Notes: generated by a model from the letters alone, not told the origin. Positions 54,517 to 63,392 are shown, numbered from the stretch's first letter. The stretch: 64,000 bases of DNA from DASQPR01 sp963831705 (GCA_963831705.1 CAWHRE010000010.1:1426001-1490000); one strand, 5' to 3'. Numbers and translations: made by a program.

Positions 54517-56052
54517 ATGTCCACAATGGTCGACTCTGATACCCGCGACCTCGCCGGCCTCGGGTACGCGCAACAGCTCCACCGTCGTCTCGGCCCGTAC
54601 GCGTCGTTCGCGGCCGGCTTCTCGTTCGTCTCGATCCTGACCACCATCTTCCAGCTGTTCGGCCTGGGCTTCTCGTTCGGCGGCCCGGCGTTCTTCTGGA
54701 CCTGGCCGCTCGTCTTCGTCGGCCAGATGATGGTCGCTCTCAACTTCGCCGAGTTGGCGAGCCGGTTCCCGATCTCCGGCGTGATCTACCAATGGTCACG
54801 GCGACTCGCCGGCGGCGTGACCGGCTGGTTCGCCGGATGGTTCATGCTGATCGGCCAGATCGTTTCGGTGTCCGCCGCGGCGATCGCGCTGCAGGTCGTA
54901 CTGCCGTCGGTGTGGTCCGGATTCCAGATCGTGCACGGTGACCCGTCGCTGTTCGCGAAGTCCGGCGCCACAAACGCGGTCGTGCTCGGCGCGATCCTGA
55001 TCACCATCACGACGATCATCAACTCGATCGGCGTCAAGGTGATGTCGCTGATCAACAGCATTGGCGTCACCGCCGAGCTGGTCGGTGTCGCGCTGCTGAT
55101 CGTGCTGCTGTTCTCGCACGCGAAGCGCGGTCCCGGCGTGGTGCTGCACACGTACGGCCCGCACGGCACCGCGTACATCGGGCCGTTCCTGGTGTCCGCA
55201 CTGATGGCGGCATACGTCATGTACGGCTTCGACTCGGCCGGCGAGCTGTCCGAGGAGACGCTGGCACCCCGCCGGACCGCTCCGAAGGCAATCCTCCGAG
55301 CCCTGATCGTGTCCGGCATCGGTGGCGCGTTCGTACTGGTCGCGGCGCTGATGGCGGCCCCGAGCGTCACCGACGGCAACCTCGGCACGCAGGGTCTGCC
55401 GTACGTGCTGACCAGCCGCTTGGGTTCCGGCGTCGGCAAGGCGCTGCTGATCGATGTCGCGGTCGCGATCACGGTCTGCACGCTCGCGATCCAGGTCGCC
55501 GCGATTCGGATGACGTTCTCGATGTCGCGCGACGGCGTCCTGCCGTTCTCCGCGCAACTGTCGAAGGTCAACAAGCGAACCGGTACGCCACTGCTTCCCT
55601 CGGTCCTGATCGGCGTGCTCGCGGTCGCGATCCTCGTGATCAACGTCGGCCAGGCCCAACTGTTCACCGCGTTGACAAGCGTCGCGGTCGTCATCGTCTA
55701 CTTGGCATATCTAGCCGTTACGCTGCCGCTTCTGGTCCGGCGACTGCGCGGCGACGTACCCGGTGAGACGACCGGCTTCTCGCTCGGCAAGTGGGGTATC
55801 CCGATCAACCTGCTCGCCGTCGTGTACGGCGCCGGCATGATCATCAACATGGCGTGGCCACGCGCCGAGGTGTACGACCCGGCCGGCGGTCACTGGTACC
55901 TCCAGTACTTCGCGCCTGTCTGCGTTGGCGGCATTCTGATCCTGGGATTGATCGCGTACGGAATCCGCGCCCGCCAGATCGCGCCGCAACCGAGCTCGAT
56001 CGATGTCGGCACCGAACTGGATGGGATCGACGCGGCCGGAGCGCTCGCGTGA
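54517..56052 (+). CDS. APC-superfamily permease of the guanidine operon
   Basis: 511-residue transporter with about twelve transmembrane segments. 'AGFSFVSILTTIFQLFGLG' is the glycine-rich first helix of amino acid/polyamine/cation permeases and 'YGFDSAGELSEET' is the conserved segment after helix 6. Permeases of this subgroup are annotated as urea-carboxylase-associated amino acid permeases. As first gene behind the guanidine riboswitch it probably imports guanidine or a guanidinium compound; this is inference. ATG 54517 follows a GAGGGTG-like site. The stop overlaps the next start by four bases (GTGA). Confidence 0.88.
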   Translation: MSTMVDSDTRDLAGLGYAQQLHRRLGPYASFAAGFSFVSILTTIFQLFGLGFSFGGPAFFWTWPLVFVGQMMVALNFAELASRFPISGVIYQWSRRLAGGVTGWFAGWFMLIGQIVSVSAAAIALQVVLPSVWSGFQIVHGDPSLFAKSGATNAVVLGAILITITTIINSIGVKVMSLINSIGVTAELVGVALLIVLLFSHAKRGPGVVLHTYGPHGTAYIGPFLVSALMAAYVMYGFDSAGELSEETLAPRRTAPKAILRALIVSGIGGAFVLVAALMAAPSVTDGNLGTQGLPYVLTSRLGSGVGKALLIDVAVAITVCTLAIQVAAIRMTFSMSRDGVLPFSAQLSKVNKRTGTPLLPSVLIGVLAVAILVINVGQAQLFTALTSVAVVIVYLAYLAVTLPLLVRRLRGDVPGETTGFSLGKWGIPINLLAVVYGAGMIINMAWPRAEVYDPAGGHWYLQYFAPVCVGGILILGLIAYGIRARQIAPQPSSIDVGTELDGIDAAGALA

Positions 56053-56732
56053 GCATGACGTACCACGAGATCCCCGGCGGCGCGGCGTGGTCAAGCGCTG
56101 CCCGCCGGGGGGACCGGATCACTCTGACCGCGCTCGACGATGATGCGAACGTCACGATGCTCCTGTTCAACGCACACGACACCGGCGAGCGCCTGAACGT
56201 GCCGGACACACTCAAGGCGCAGATGTCGGCCCGGATCGTGCCACCGATGGTGCTGATGTCGCATCGTGGTCGCGCACTCGCGTCGGTGGTCGCGTCCACG
56301 GTGGACTGGCACGACGCAATCACCGGATACAGCCACCCGAAGCACATCGAACCGTTCGGTCCGACGAGCTACCAGACCGATCGCAACGATTGGCGCCGGG
56401 ACGGATACGCCCTTCTCCTGGGCGAACTCTGGGCCCGTGGCCTCGACGAGCGCGATCTGCACGCGCCGGTCAACTGGTTCACGAAGGTCACGCCATCCTC
56501 GGAGCTTGCCTGGGTCCGCGGACACAGTCGCGCCGGTGACTCGGTCACGCTCAGAGCCGATCAAGATCTTTTGATGGTATGCGCAACCGCGTCGCATCCG
56601 CTCAACCCAACCTGGTCACCGGCCGGATGTGCCATCTCGATCGACGCGTACGACTGGCCGACCGACGATCCGTCCCGCGCGTTTCGCGCCGAATCCGCTC
56701 GGGCGCTCGACGCGATCGGACGGCTCGGATGA
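56049..56732 (+). CDS. DUF1989 protein, carboxyguanidine deiminase-type subunit (urea carboxylase-associated protein 2 type)
   Basis: 227 residues. The start 'YHEIPGGAAWSSAARRGDRI', 'NVTMLLFNAHDTGERLNVPD' and 'TLKAQ' place it with one of two paired DUF1989 proteins that accompany guanidine carboxylases. The pair is known as carboxyguanidine deiminase (CgdAB), converting carboxyguanidine to allophanate and ammonia. The motif usually read as WHDxxCG appears here as WHDAITG, so the cysteine is absent. Start is GTG 56049 (overlapping the permease stop) or ATG 56055. It overlaps the next gene by four bases. Confidence 0.82.
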   Translation: MSMTYHEIPGGAAWSSAARRGDRITLTALDDDANVTMLLFNAHDTGERLNVPDTLKAQMSARIVPPMVLMSHRGRALASVVASTVDWHDAITGYSHPKHIEPFGPTSYQTDRNDWRRDGYALLLGELWARGLDERDLHAPVNWFTKVTPSSELAWVRGHSRAGDSVTLRADQDLLMVCATASHPLNPTWSPAGCAISIDAYDWPTDDPSRAFRAESARALDAIGRLG

Positions 56733-57343
56733 CGCTCATCGGTACGCTCTTCGATCACGAAATCGCGGCCGGTGACGGCTGGATCGGCGACCTCCCGGCG
56801 GGTGCGCTACTCCGGATCGTCGACCTGCACGGTAATCAGGCCGTCGACACGCTGCTCTACGACGCGGCCGACCTGACGAACCGATATAGCGCGATGGACA
56901 CGATCCGCGAGCAGGGCTCGGTATATCTGACCACCGGCTCGGTGCTGATGTCGTCGGCGCTCGATCCGCTGGCCACGATCGTCGACGACACCTGCGGTCG
57001 CCACGACACCCTCGGCGGCGCCTGCGCGCAGGCCAGCAACGTGGTGCGCTACGGCGAACACACGCGCCATCAACACGCCTGCCGTCAGACCTTTCTCCGG
57101 TATGCGCGTACGCGCGGGCTCTCCGATCGGGACCTGAGCCACAACATCAACTTCTTCATGAACGTGCCGGTGACCGCCGAAGGTGGACTGTCCTTCGAGG
57201 ACGGTGTATCGGCACCCGGCAAGCACGTCGAACTTCGCGCGGAACGGGACATCACGATTTTGATCAGCAACTGCCCGCAGCTCAACAACCCCTGCAACGG
57301 GTACGACCCAACGCCGATCCGGATCATCGGGAGACTCTCGTGA
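56729..57343 (+). CDS. DUF1989 protein, carboxyguanidine deiminase-type subunit (urea carboxylase-associated protein 1 type)
   Basis: 204 residues. 'LRIVDLHGNQAVDTLLYDA', 'RYSAMDTIREQGSVYLTTG' and the metal-binding-like 'DTCGRHDTLGGAC' followed by 'HTRHQHACRQTF' are the full signature of this family. The cysteine and histidine residues lost in the partner are kept here, so this is the likely catalytic or metal-binding subunit. ATG 56729 overlaps the previous stop (ATGA), and its stop overlaps the carboxylase start (GTGA). Confidence 0.87.
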   Translation: MTLIGTLFDHEIAAGDGWIGDLPAGALLRIVDLHGNQAVDTLLYDAADLTNRYSAMDTIREQGSVYLTTGSVLMSSALDPLATIVDDTCGRHDTLGGACAQASNVVRYGEHTRHQHACRQTFLRYARTRGLSDRDLSHNINFFMNVPVTAEGGLSFEDGVSAPGKHVELRAERDITILISNCPQLNNPCNGYDPTPIRIIGRLS

Positions 57344-59241
57344 CAGCATTTGCCGAGGTCGTGACGCCGGGCGTACAGACGACGGTGCAGGATCTGCCCG
57401 GCCGTACCGGCTACTGGAAGGTCGGCGTACCGCCGTCGGGTGCGTGGGACCGCCGATCGTTCGCGCTCGCCAATCAGGCGGTGGGCAACGAGCCGGGAGC
57501 GGCCGGCTTGGAAGCCGTCCTGCGCGGGCCGAAGCTCCGGTTCACATCCGCGGCGACGATCGCGCTTACCGGCGCCGCGACCGCTGCGAAACTCGACGGC
57601 GTACCGGTGACGCTCGGCGCGCCGATCGACATCCAGCCCGGCCAGGTGCTCGACCTCGGCCCGTTCCGTGGCCCGGGCCTGCGCGGCTATCTCGCCGTAC
57701 GCGGAGGCCTCGCGGTCGATCGGGTGATGGGCAGCGCATCCACGTTCCTGCTGGGCAAATTCGGCGGCCACGAAGGTCGGGCGCTGGCGGCCGGAGACGC
57801 GCTCTCGATGGGTCCAACCCCAACGCGGGCCGGGCGGCCACAACAACTGCCGGTGCTCACGAACGATTGGGAGATCCGCGTCGTGCCCGGGCCGCACGGA
57901 GCACCGGAACACCTCACCGAGGACGGCGTCGCGGAATTCTTCGGTGCCCGTTGGACCGTCGATCACCGTGCCGACCGGACCGGGATCCGGTTGGTCGGGC
58001 CGGTGCCGCACTGGGCCAGGGCCGATGGCGGCGATGCCGGGCTGCACCCGAGCAACATCCACGACAGCGCGTACCCGGTTGGGGCGGTGATGATTGCCGG
58101 TGACACCCCGGTGATCGTCGGTCCGGACGGTCCCAGCCTCGGCGGGTTCGTCGTAGCGGCCGTCGTTCTGGACGAGGACATGTGGAAACTCGGGCAACTG
58201 CGGCCCGGCGACGCGCTGCGGCTTGTGCCCACGAGTGCGGACGGCCGGTCCCCTGCCGGACCGGATCGCACCGAGCCACTCGCCGTCGTCCCGGCCACCG
58301 GCGCAGCACCCGAACTGGTCGTACGCGCCGCCGGTGATCTGCATGTGCTGGTCGAGTTGGGGCCGCCGGCCCTCGATCTCGACATCCGGCTGCGCGGCCA
58401 TCTGCTCGCTTCGGCGCTCCTCGACACGTCCGTCGGGATCGCCGAATGCGTCGAGGGCGTCCGATCGGTCCTGCTCAAAGTCGAGCCGGGCCGGTCGGAC
58501 CTCAAGGCGTTGACGAAACTCATCGTCGAGGCTTGGCGCGATCTTCCCGATCCACGCGATGTCGCGATCGAGGCCCGCGAGGTCACCATGCCGATCGCGT
58601 TCGACGACGCATCCGTACACGACGCGATGACCCGCTACGCGAACGGCGTACGGCCGGACGCGCCCTGGTGCCCGGACAACGTCGAGTTCATCCGGCGGAT
58701 CAACGGGCTGCCCGAGCGGCACGAGGTGTTCGAGACGGTGGCCCGGGCCGCGTACCTGGTGGTCGGTCTGGGCGACGTCTATCTTGGTGCACCGGTCGCG
58801 GTACCGCTCGATCCGGCCGATCGTCTGGTCACCACGAAATATGACCCGCCACGGACCTGGACACCGGAGAACGCGGTCGGCATCGGCGGCGTCTACCTGT
58901 GCGTGTACGGCATGGAAGGACCCGGCGGATACCAGCTGGTCGGCCGTACGGTGCCGATCTGGCGCAAGCCCGGCGCGGATCGTTCCGGCGCCCCGGTGCC
59001 GTGGCTGCTACGGGCGTTCGACGTCCTGCGATTCCGCGCTGTCAGCGCCGCCGAGCTGCTGGAACTCCGCGAGGCGGTAGCGAGTGGCCGGGCCGAGATT
59101 CCCAGCCGCCCGATCACGCTGACCTACCGTGACATCGTGCCCGACGCGGTCTCGCCGAACGCCATCGAATTCACCGCAACTCGCTCGGCCGCCTACGTGG
59201 CGGAACGCGAACGTTGGCAATTATCGGGGGCAAACGCATGA
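57340..59241 (+). CDS. carboxyltransferase-only guanidine/urea carboxylase (KipA-KipI domains)
   Basis: 633 residues. The N-terminal KipA/AHS2 domain (about 1-300) begins at once with 'VTPGVQTTVQDLPGRTGYWK' and continues with 'FRGPGLRGYLAVRGGLAVD'. The KipI/AHS1 domain (about 330-610) has 'RAAGDLHVLVELGPPALDLD' and 'DNVEFIRRINGLPERHEVF'. Together they are the carboxyltransferase half of urea or guanidine carboxylase. The usual N-terminal biotin carboxylase (about 450 residues) and the C-terminal biotin carrier are missing: the chain ends at 'AAYVAERERWQLSGANA', just where the carrier normally begins. It therefore needs carboxylated biotin from another protein. Guanidine as substrate follows from the riboswitch and DUF1989 genes. 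Confidence 0.88.
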   Translation: MTAFAEVVTPGVQTTVQDLPGRTGYWKVGVPPSGAWDRRSFALANQAVGNEPGAAGLEAVLRGPKLRFTSAATIALTGAATAAKLDGVPVTLGAPIDIQPGQVLDLGPFRGPGLRGYLAVRGGLAVDRVMGSASTFLLGKFGGHEGRALAAGDALSMGPTPTRAGRPQQLPVLTNDWEIRVVPGPHGAPEHLTEDGVAEFFGARWTVDHRADRTGIRLVGPVPHWARADGGDAGLHPSNIHDSAYPVGAVMIAGDTPVIVGPDGPSLGGFVVAAVVLDEDMWKLGQLRPGDALRLVPTSADGRSPAGPDRTEPLAVVPATGAAPELVVRAAGDLHVLVELGPPALDLDIRLRGHLLASALLDTSVGIAECVEGVRSVLLKVEPGRSDLKALTKLIVEAWRDLPDPRDVAIEAREVTMPIAFDDASVHDAMTRYANGVRPDAPWCPDNVEFIRRINGLPERHEVFETVARAAYLVVGLGDVYLGAPVAVPLDPADRLVTTKYDPPRTWTPENAVGIGGVYLCVYGMEGPGGYQLVGRTVPIWRKPGADRSGAPVPWLLRAFDVLRFRAVSAAELLELREAVASGRAEIPSRPITLTYRDIVPDAVSPNAIEFTATRSAAYVAERERWQLSGANA

Positions 59242-60851
59242 CCCAACCAATGTGGATCACCAAGCTGACGCCGGATCAGATCTCGGCGTATGAAGCCAAC
59301 AGCCCGGGTGGGGTGCTCGCCGGCGTACGCGTCGCGATCAAGGACAACATCAACCTCGCGGGCGTACCGGCGACGGCGGCGTGCCCCGCGCTCGATCGGC
59401 CGGCGACGTCCACGGCCACGGCGGTCACGCGCCTTCTGGATGCCGGTGCGATTCCGGTCGGCAAGACGAACATGGATCAGTTCGCGACCGGCCTCGTCGG
59501 CACTCGCAGCCCGTACGGTGCGTGTCACAGCATCGCGAGCGCGAAGCACGTGAGCGGCGGCAGCAGCTCCGGCAGCGCGGTCGCGGTCGCGTCCGGCGAG
59601 GCCGACATCGCGCTCGGCACCGATACGGCGGGCTCCGGCCGCGTACCGGCCGCGTTCAACGGACTGGTCGGCATGAAGGCGACGAAGGGCCTGATCTCGA
59701 CGAGCGGAGTGCTTCCCGCCTGCCGGTCGCTGGATTGCGTCACGACGTTCACGAAGACCGTCGACGATGCGCGGTCCGCGCTGGGCGTACTCGCTGGTTT
59801 TGATCCGGCCGACGCCTGGTCGCGCCCGCTTCCACCGTTGCCGCCATCGGGCGTGGCGCGACGGATGCGCGTGATCGGCGTACCGATGCATGGTCTTGAT
59901 CTTGATAAACCGCACGCGGCGGCATGGGCGCGAGCGGTCGCGCACGCCCGCACGATCGCGGCACACGTCGTCCCGATCGACATCGCGCCGTTCCTGGCGG
60001 CCGCGCGGTTGCTGTACGAAGGTCCGTGGCTCGCCGAGCGCTGGGCGGGTTTCGGACATCTCCTGGAACCGGACGGTCCGCATCTCGACCCGACCGTCCG
60101 GCAGATTGTGCTCGGCGGCCGGTCGCTCGCCGCAGCGGATCTGTTCGCGGCGATGGATCGCCTGGCCGAACTACGGCGCGAGACCGAGCCGATCTGGCAC
60201 GACATCGACGCGCTTCTCCTGCCGGTGACGCCGGGACATCCCACGCTCGCGGACGTCGCGGCCGATCCGATCGGCGCGAATTCGCGACTGGGCACGTACA
60301 CGAACTTCGTCAATTTGCTCGATCTCTGCGCGATCGCGGTCCCGGCCGGTCAGCGAGACGACGGGTTGCCGTTCGGCGTGCAACTTATCGCGCCGGCGTT
60401 CGCCGACGAGCCGCTACTGGACCTGGCATCGGTCTGGACCGGCACCCCGCACCCGTACGCGGCCGTGGCACCGGGCTGGACCCAGGTCGCGGTCGTCGGT
60501 GCGCATCTGACCGGCATGCCGCTGCACCCGCAACTGACCCGGCTCGGCGCTCGCCTGGCCTATCGAGCGCGTACCGGCGGCGGCTACCGGCTCTATCGGC
60601 TCGCCGACGGGATCCGGCCGGCCCTCGTGTACACCGGCGACGGTCCGGCCGGCGGCATCGCGGTGGAGGTGTTCGACGTACCGCATCAGGGCGTTGGCGC
60701 GCTGCTGGACACGATCCCGTCGCCGCTCGGTCTCGGTCGCGTACGTCTCGACGACGGCCTTGAGGTGACCGGATTCCTGGCCGAAGCGGCTCGGCTCGGG
60801 GGCGCTTCGGACGTATCGCGATTCGGCGGCTGGCGGGCCGCTACGGCATAA
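59238..60851 (+). CDS. atzF: allophanate hydrolase
   Basis: 537-residue amidase-signature enzyme that hydrolyses allophanate to ammonia and carbon dioxide. The Ser-cisSer-Lys triad is in 'VRVAIKDNINLAGVP', 'VSGGSSSGSAVAVASGE' and 'GTDTAGSGRVPAAFNGLVG'. The C-terminal domain (about residue 415 onward, 'VGAHLTGMPLHPQL' to the end) is the accessory domain specific to allophanate hydrolases. ATG 59238 overlaps the carboxylase stop by four bases. Last step of the pathway and last gene of the operon; the stop overlaps the convergent LysR gene by 11 bases. Confidence 0.93.
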   Translation: MTQPMWITKLTPDQISAYEANSPGGVLAGVRVAIKDNINLAGVPATAACPALDRPATSTATAVTRLLDAGAIPVGKTNMDQFATGLVGTRSPYGACHSIASAKHVSGGSSSGSAVAVASGEADIALGTDTAGSGRVPAAFNGLVGMKATKGLISTSGVLPACRSLDCVTTFTKTVDDARSALGVLAGFDPADAWSRPLPPLPPSGVARRMRVIGVPMHGLDLDKPHAAAWARAVAHARTIAAHVVPIDIAPFLAAARLLYEGPWLAERWAGFGHLLEPDGPHLDPTVRQIVLGGRSLAAADLFAAMDRLAELRRETEPIWHDIDALLLPVTPGHPTLADVAADPIGANSRLGTYTNFVNLLDLCAIAVPAGQRDDGLPFGVQLIAPAFADEPLLDLASVWTGTPHPYAAVAPGWTQVAVVGAHLTGMPLHPQLTRLGARLAYRARTGGGYRLYRLADGIRPALVYTGDGPAGGIAVEVFDVPHQGVGALLDTIPSPLGLGRVRLDDGLEVTGFLAEAARLGGASDVSRFGGWRAATA

Positions 60852-61728
60852 CGCTCGCGGTGATCGCGGCTACGAAGGCGTCGCGCAGCGGGTGGTCGGC
60901 GTCATCCCGCCAGACCAAAGAAATCTCCGCGATGCCGATCCGTGGTGTGACCCGCAGATATTCGACGCCGGGGTAACGGTCGGCCGAACCGGCGCCGGTC
61001 AGCCCGATACCCATGCCGGACGCGACCGACAGGGCCAGCGTGTACGGGTCGTCGGCTTCGTCGATCTGCCCCGGCTCGACACCCGCGTCGCGTAGTGCGG
61101 CCAACGTCCGGTCGTACGCGATCGGCATGCTCTCCCGCCGTACGAGCACGAGCGGCTGCTGATCGAGCGCGGAGATCGGGACCTCCGCGCCGCCGGACAG
61201 TGCATGTCCGGTCGGCAAGATCGCCATCATCGGATCGTCGAACAGCGGAACGACGCGCACATCATCCATCGACGCCTGCTCGGTATGCCGGTAGAGAACC
61301 ACATCCACGTCCCCTCGCCGAAGCGCGGCGAGCTGCATTTCCCCGGCCAATTGGCGGACCGGCAGCCGGACGTCCGGCGCGGCTGCGCGCATCTGCTGGA
61401 CTACCGGAAGGAGCAGCTGGTACAGGCCGAACCGAACCACCCCGATACGGAGTTCACCCGCTTCGCTCGTACCGCGCCGCCGTACCTCGTCGACCAACTT
61501 GTCCGCCGCGACCAAAACCCGTCGTCCGCCTTCGAGAAAGTGCTGGCCGGCCACTGTCAGCCGCAACGGATGCACCGAACGATCGAGTAACGGTACGCCC
61601 ATGCGCCGTTCCAGCAACTGGATCTGCTGACTCAACGACGGTTGGGACAGCTGCAGTCTGCGAGCCGCTGCGGTGAAGTTACGTTCCTCGGCTACCGCCA
61701 CGAAGTAACGCAGCTGACGCAGGTCCAT
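60841..61728 (-). CDS. LysR-family transcriptional regulator
   Basis: 295 residues. N-terminal winged helix-turn-helix 'MDLRQLRYFVAVAEERNFT' and 'AARRLQLSQPSLSQQIQLLE', then a periplasmic-binding-type effector domain from about residue 90. ATG 61728 has a GGAGG site. It converges on the guanidine operon and overlaps atzF. LysR regulators often control neighbouring divergent genes, but here the neighbour is convergent and already riboswitch-controlled, so a link is uncertain. Confidence 0.92.
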   Translation of the reverse strand: MDLRQLRYFVAVAEERNFTAAARRLQLSQPSLSQQIQLLERRMGVPLLDRSVHPLRLTVAGQHFLEGGRRVLVAADKLVDEVRRRGTSEAGELRIGVVRFGLYQLLLPVVQQMRAAAPDVRLPVRQLAGEMQLAALRRGDVDVVLYRHTEQASMDDVRVVPLFDDPMMAILPTGHALSGGAEVPISALDQQPLVLVRRESMPIAYDRTLAALRDAGVEPGQIDEADDPYTLALSVASGMGIGLTGAGSADRYPGVEYLRVTPRIGIAEISLVWRDDADHPLRDAFVAAITASVMP

Positions 61729-61840
61729 ACGGTCCTCCTATAGCCCGCGGCTATCGCCACAGACGTGAAGAGTATTGGACGGAAGCGAGGTCTCCTTCAA
61801 TGCTGAATGTCTTGCGCATGTCACGGGGGTATGCGCGCGA

Positions 61841-61875
61841 ACGGACGGCAGAGCCTGCTCTGCCGTCCGTTTCTT
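61841..61875 (+). terminator. 14-bp GC-rich hairpin with U tract, orphan terminator-like
   Basis: ACGGACGGCAGAGC at 61841-61854 pairs exactly with GCTCTGCCGTCCGT at 61857-61870, followed by TTCTTC. It looks like an intrinsic terminator for plus-strand transcription, yet no recognised plus-strand gene precedes it; the LysR gene reads away on the other strand. A 26-codon frame from ATG at 61800 runs through the hairpin but has no support. It may end a small RNA or belong to the LysR leader. Confidence 0.5.
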
Positions 61876-61937
61876 CGTAGTCATTGAGACCTCGGTCACG
61901 CATAATTCCCGTGTGAAGTTAAACGACGTTCGCTGCA

Positions 61938-62375
61938 ATGGCTGACCGGTTCGATCTTGAACGATTCGTGACCGCGCAGGATCGCGGCGGGACGTACGAA
62001 CGCGTCCTCGCTGAGTTGCGCAACGGCCTGAAGGCGAGCCACTGGATGTGGTACGTCTTCCCGCAGATCGCCGGGCTCGGATCCAGTCCGATGTCTCGGA
62101 TGTACGCGATCTCGTCGCTGGACGAGGCTCGCGCGTACCTCGAACATCCCGTGCTCGGCCCTCGGCTGCGTGAGTGCGCCGGCATCGTCGCAGCCACCGA
62201 CGGACTCGATGCCGAGGGAATTTTCGGCTGGATCGACGCGCTCAAGCTGCGATCGTCGACGACCCTGTTCCATCGGGCCGCACCTGCGGAAACGGTGTTC
62301 AGCAGCGTGCTGGAGAAGTTCTTCGACGGCCAACCCGACCCGGAGACGGACCGAATCCTCAACAGCGCGACTTGA
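61938..62375 (+). CDS. DUF1810 family protein
   Basis: 145 residues. 'DRFDLERFVTAQDRGGTYER', 'KASHWMWYVFPQIAGLGSSP' and 'YLEHPVLGPRLRECAGIV' are the characteristic stretches of DUF1810. The family is widespread in bacteria, cytosolic and of unknown biochemical role. ATG 61938 gives the standard beginning. Single gene with free space on both sides. Confidence 0.88.
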   Translation: MADRFDLERFVTAQDRGGTYERVLAELRNGLKASHWMWYVFPQIAGLGSSPMSRMYAISSLDEARAYLEHPVLGPRLRECAGIVAATDGLDAEGIFGWIDALKLRSSTTLFHRAAPAETVFSSVLEKFFDGQPDPETDRILNSAT

Positions 62376-62538
62376 CACCCGCTGGGGCCCGGTGGTTACC
62401 CTCGGTTCAGCGGCTACGGTCGCGCCGAGGCTCGAGCAAACGGGCCAAGGGTCGTGCTGAAGTGAGCGTCACCTCTCCGCGCCGTGATTCAACGGCTGCT
62501 TGGAGCATCGGTACGCCACGGCACGTGGAGTACGAATA

Positions 62539-63381
62539 ATGAGCACCGCAACCCTCGGGAACCACACGAGTACCACCGTCACCGCCAGCCACGTCGCGCT
62601 CGCTGAGCACGCTCCGGCAGCCAATGACCTCGACAGCTACCTCACCGACCGGCTCCGGGCCATGGCGGCACTTTCGCCCGGTCACTCGGATCACACCCGG
62701 CTTCGCGATGACGTCATCTGCGCATGTTTGCCGGTCGTACGCCGCCTCGCCGCCCGTTTCTACGGCCGTGGCGAAGCTCCCGACGATCTGACCCAGGTCG
62801 CCACGATCGGACTCATCAAAGCCGTCGACCGGTACGACACGACGCGCGAGACGCCGTTCCTGTCGTACGCGGCGCCGACCATTATTGGCGAGATCAAGCG
62901 CCATTTCCGGGACAAGGGCTGGTCGGTGCGGGTCTCCCGGCCGATTCAGGAGCTCTACCTGGACATCAACCGCGTTCTGCCGGAGCTGGCCCAAGATCTC
63001 GGACGGTCACCGCGGATCGCCGACATCGCGGTACACCTCGGCGTGCCGGAGACCGACGTGATTCGCGGGCTCGAGGCCGGGCACGCGTATACGAGCCGGT
63101 CGCTGTCCGCGCCGATCGGTGGCGACGAAGCGAGCGCTTCACTTGCCGACCTTCTCGGCGACACCGATCCCGACCTGGAATCCGCCGCCGACCGCACCAC
63201 GCTGCACGAACTTCTGCGGGCGCTACCCGACCGCGAGCGTCAGATCCTGGGGCTCCGCTTCTTCGGCAACCTCACGCAGAACGAGATCGCCGAGCGTATC
63301 GGCGTCTCTCAGATGCACGTTTCGCGCCTGATCACGCGCGCTCTCAAGGACCTCCGCGAACGGCTGGTCGCGGACGAATAG
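62539..63381 (+). CDS. SigB/SigF/SigG-subfamily RNA polymerase sigma factor
   Basis: 280 residues. Region 2 'YGRGEAPDDLTQVATIGLIKAVDRYD' (cited in part) and 'FLSYAAPTIIGEIKRHFRDK' show the group III stress or differentiation type; region 3 has 'VSRPIQELYLDINRVL'; region 4 has 'LPDRERQILGLRFFGNLTQN' and 'ISQMHVSRL'-like helix 'GVSQMHVSRLITRALKDLR'. Such factors are usually held by anti-sigma kinases (RsbW type), but none is encoded beside it. GTGGAG at 62525-62530 lies eight bases before ATG 62539. Confidence 0.93.
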   Translation: MSTATLGNHTSTTVTASHVALAEHAPAANDLDSYLTDRLRAMAALSPGHSDHTRLRDDVICACLPVVRRLAARFYGRGEAPDDLTQVATIGLIKAVDRYDTTRETPFLSYAAPTIIGEIKRHFRDKGWSVRVSRPIQELYLDINRVLPELAQDLGRSPRIADIAVHLGVPETDVIRGLEAGHAYTSRSLSAPIGGDEASASLADLLGDTDPDLESAADRTTLHELLRALPDRERQILGLRFFGNLTQNEIAERIGVSQMHVSRLITRALKDLRERLVADE

Positions 63382-63392
63382 GGGGAAATAAA

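Noticed and set aside
57340..59241. 5-oxoprolinase (PxpBC) instead of guanidine/urea carboxylase
   Set aside because: KipI/KipA domains also occur in 5-oxoprolinase, but there the two domains are in separate short proteins next to PxpA. Here they are fused in KipA-KipI order and flanked by DUF1989 and allophanate hydrolase genes.
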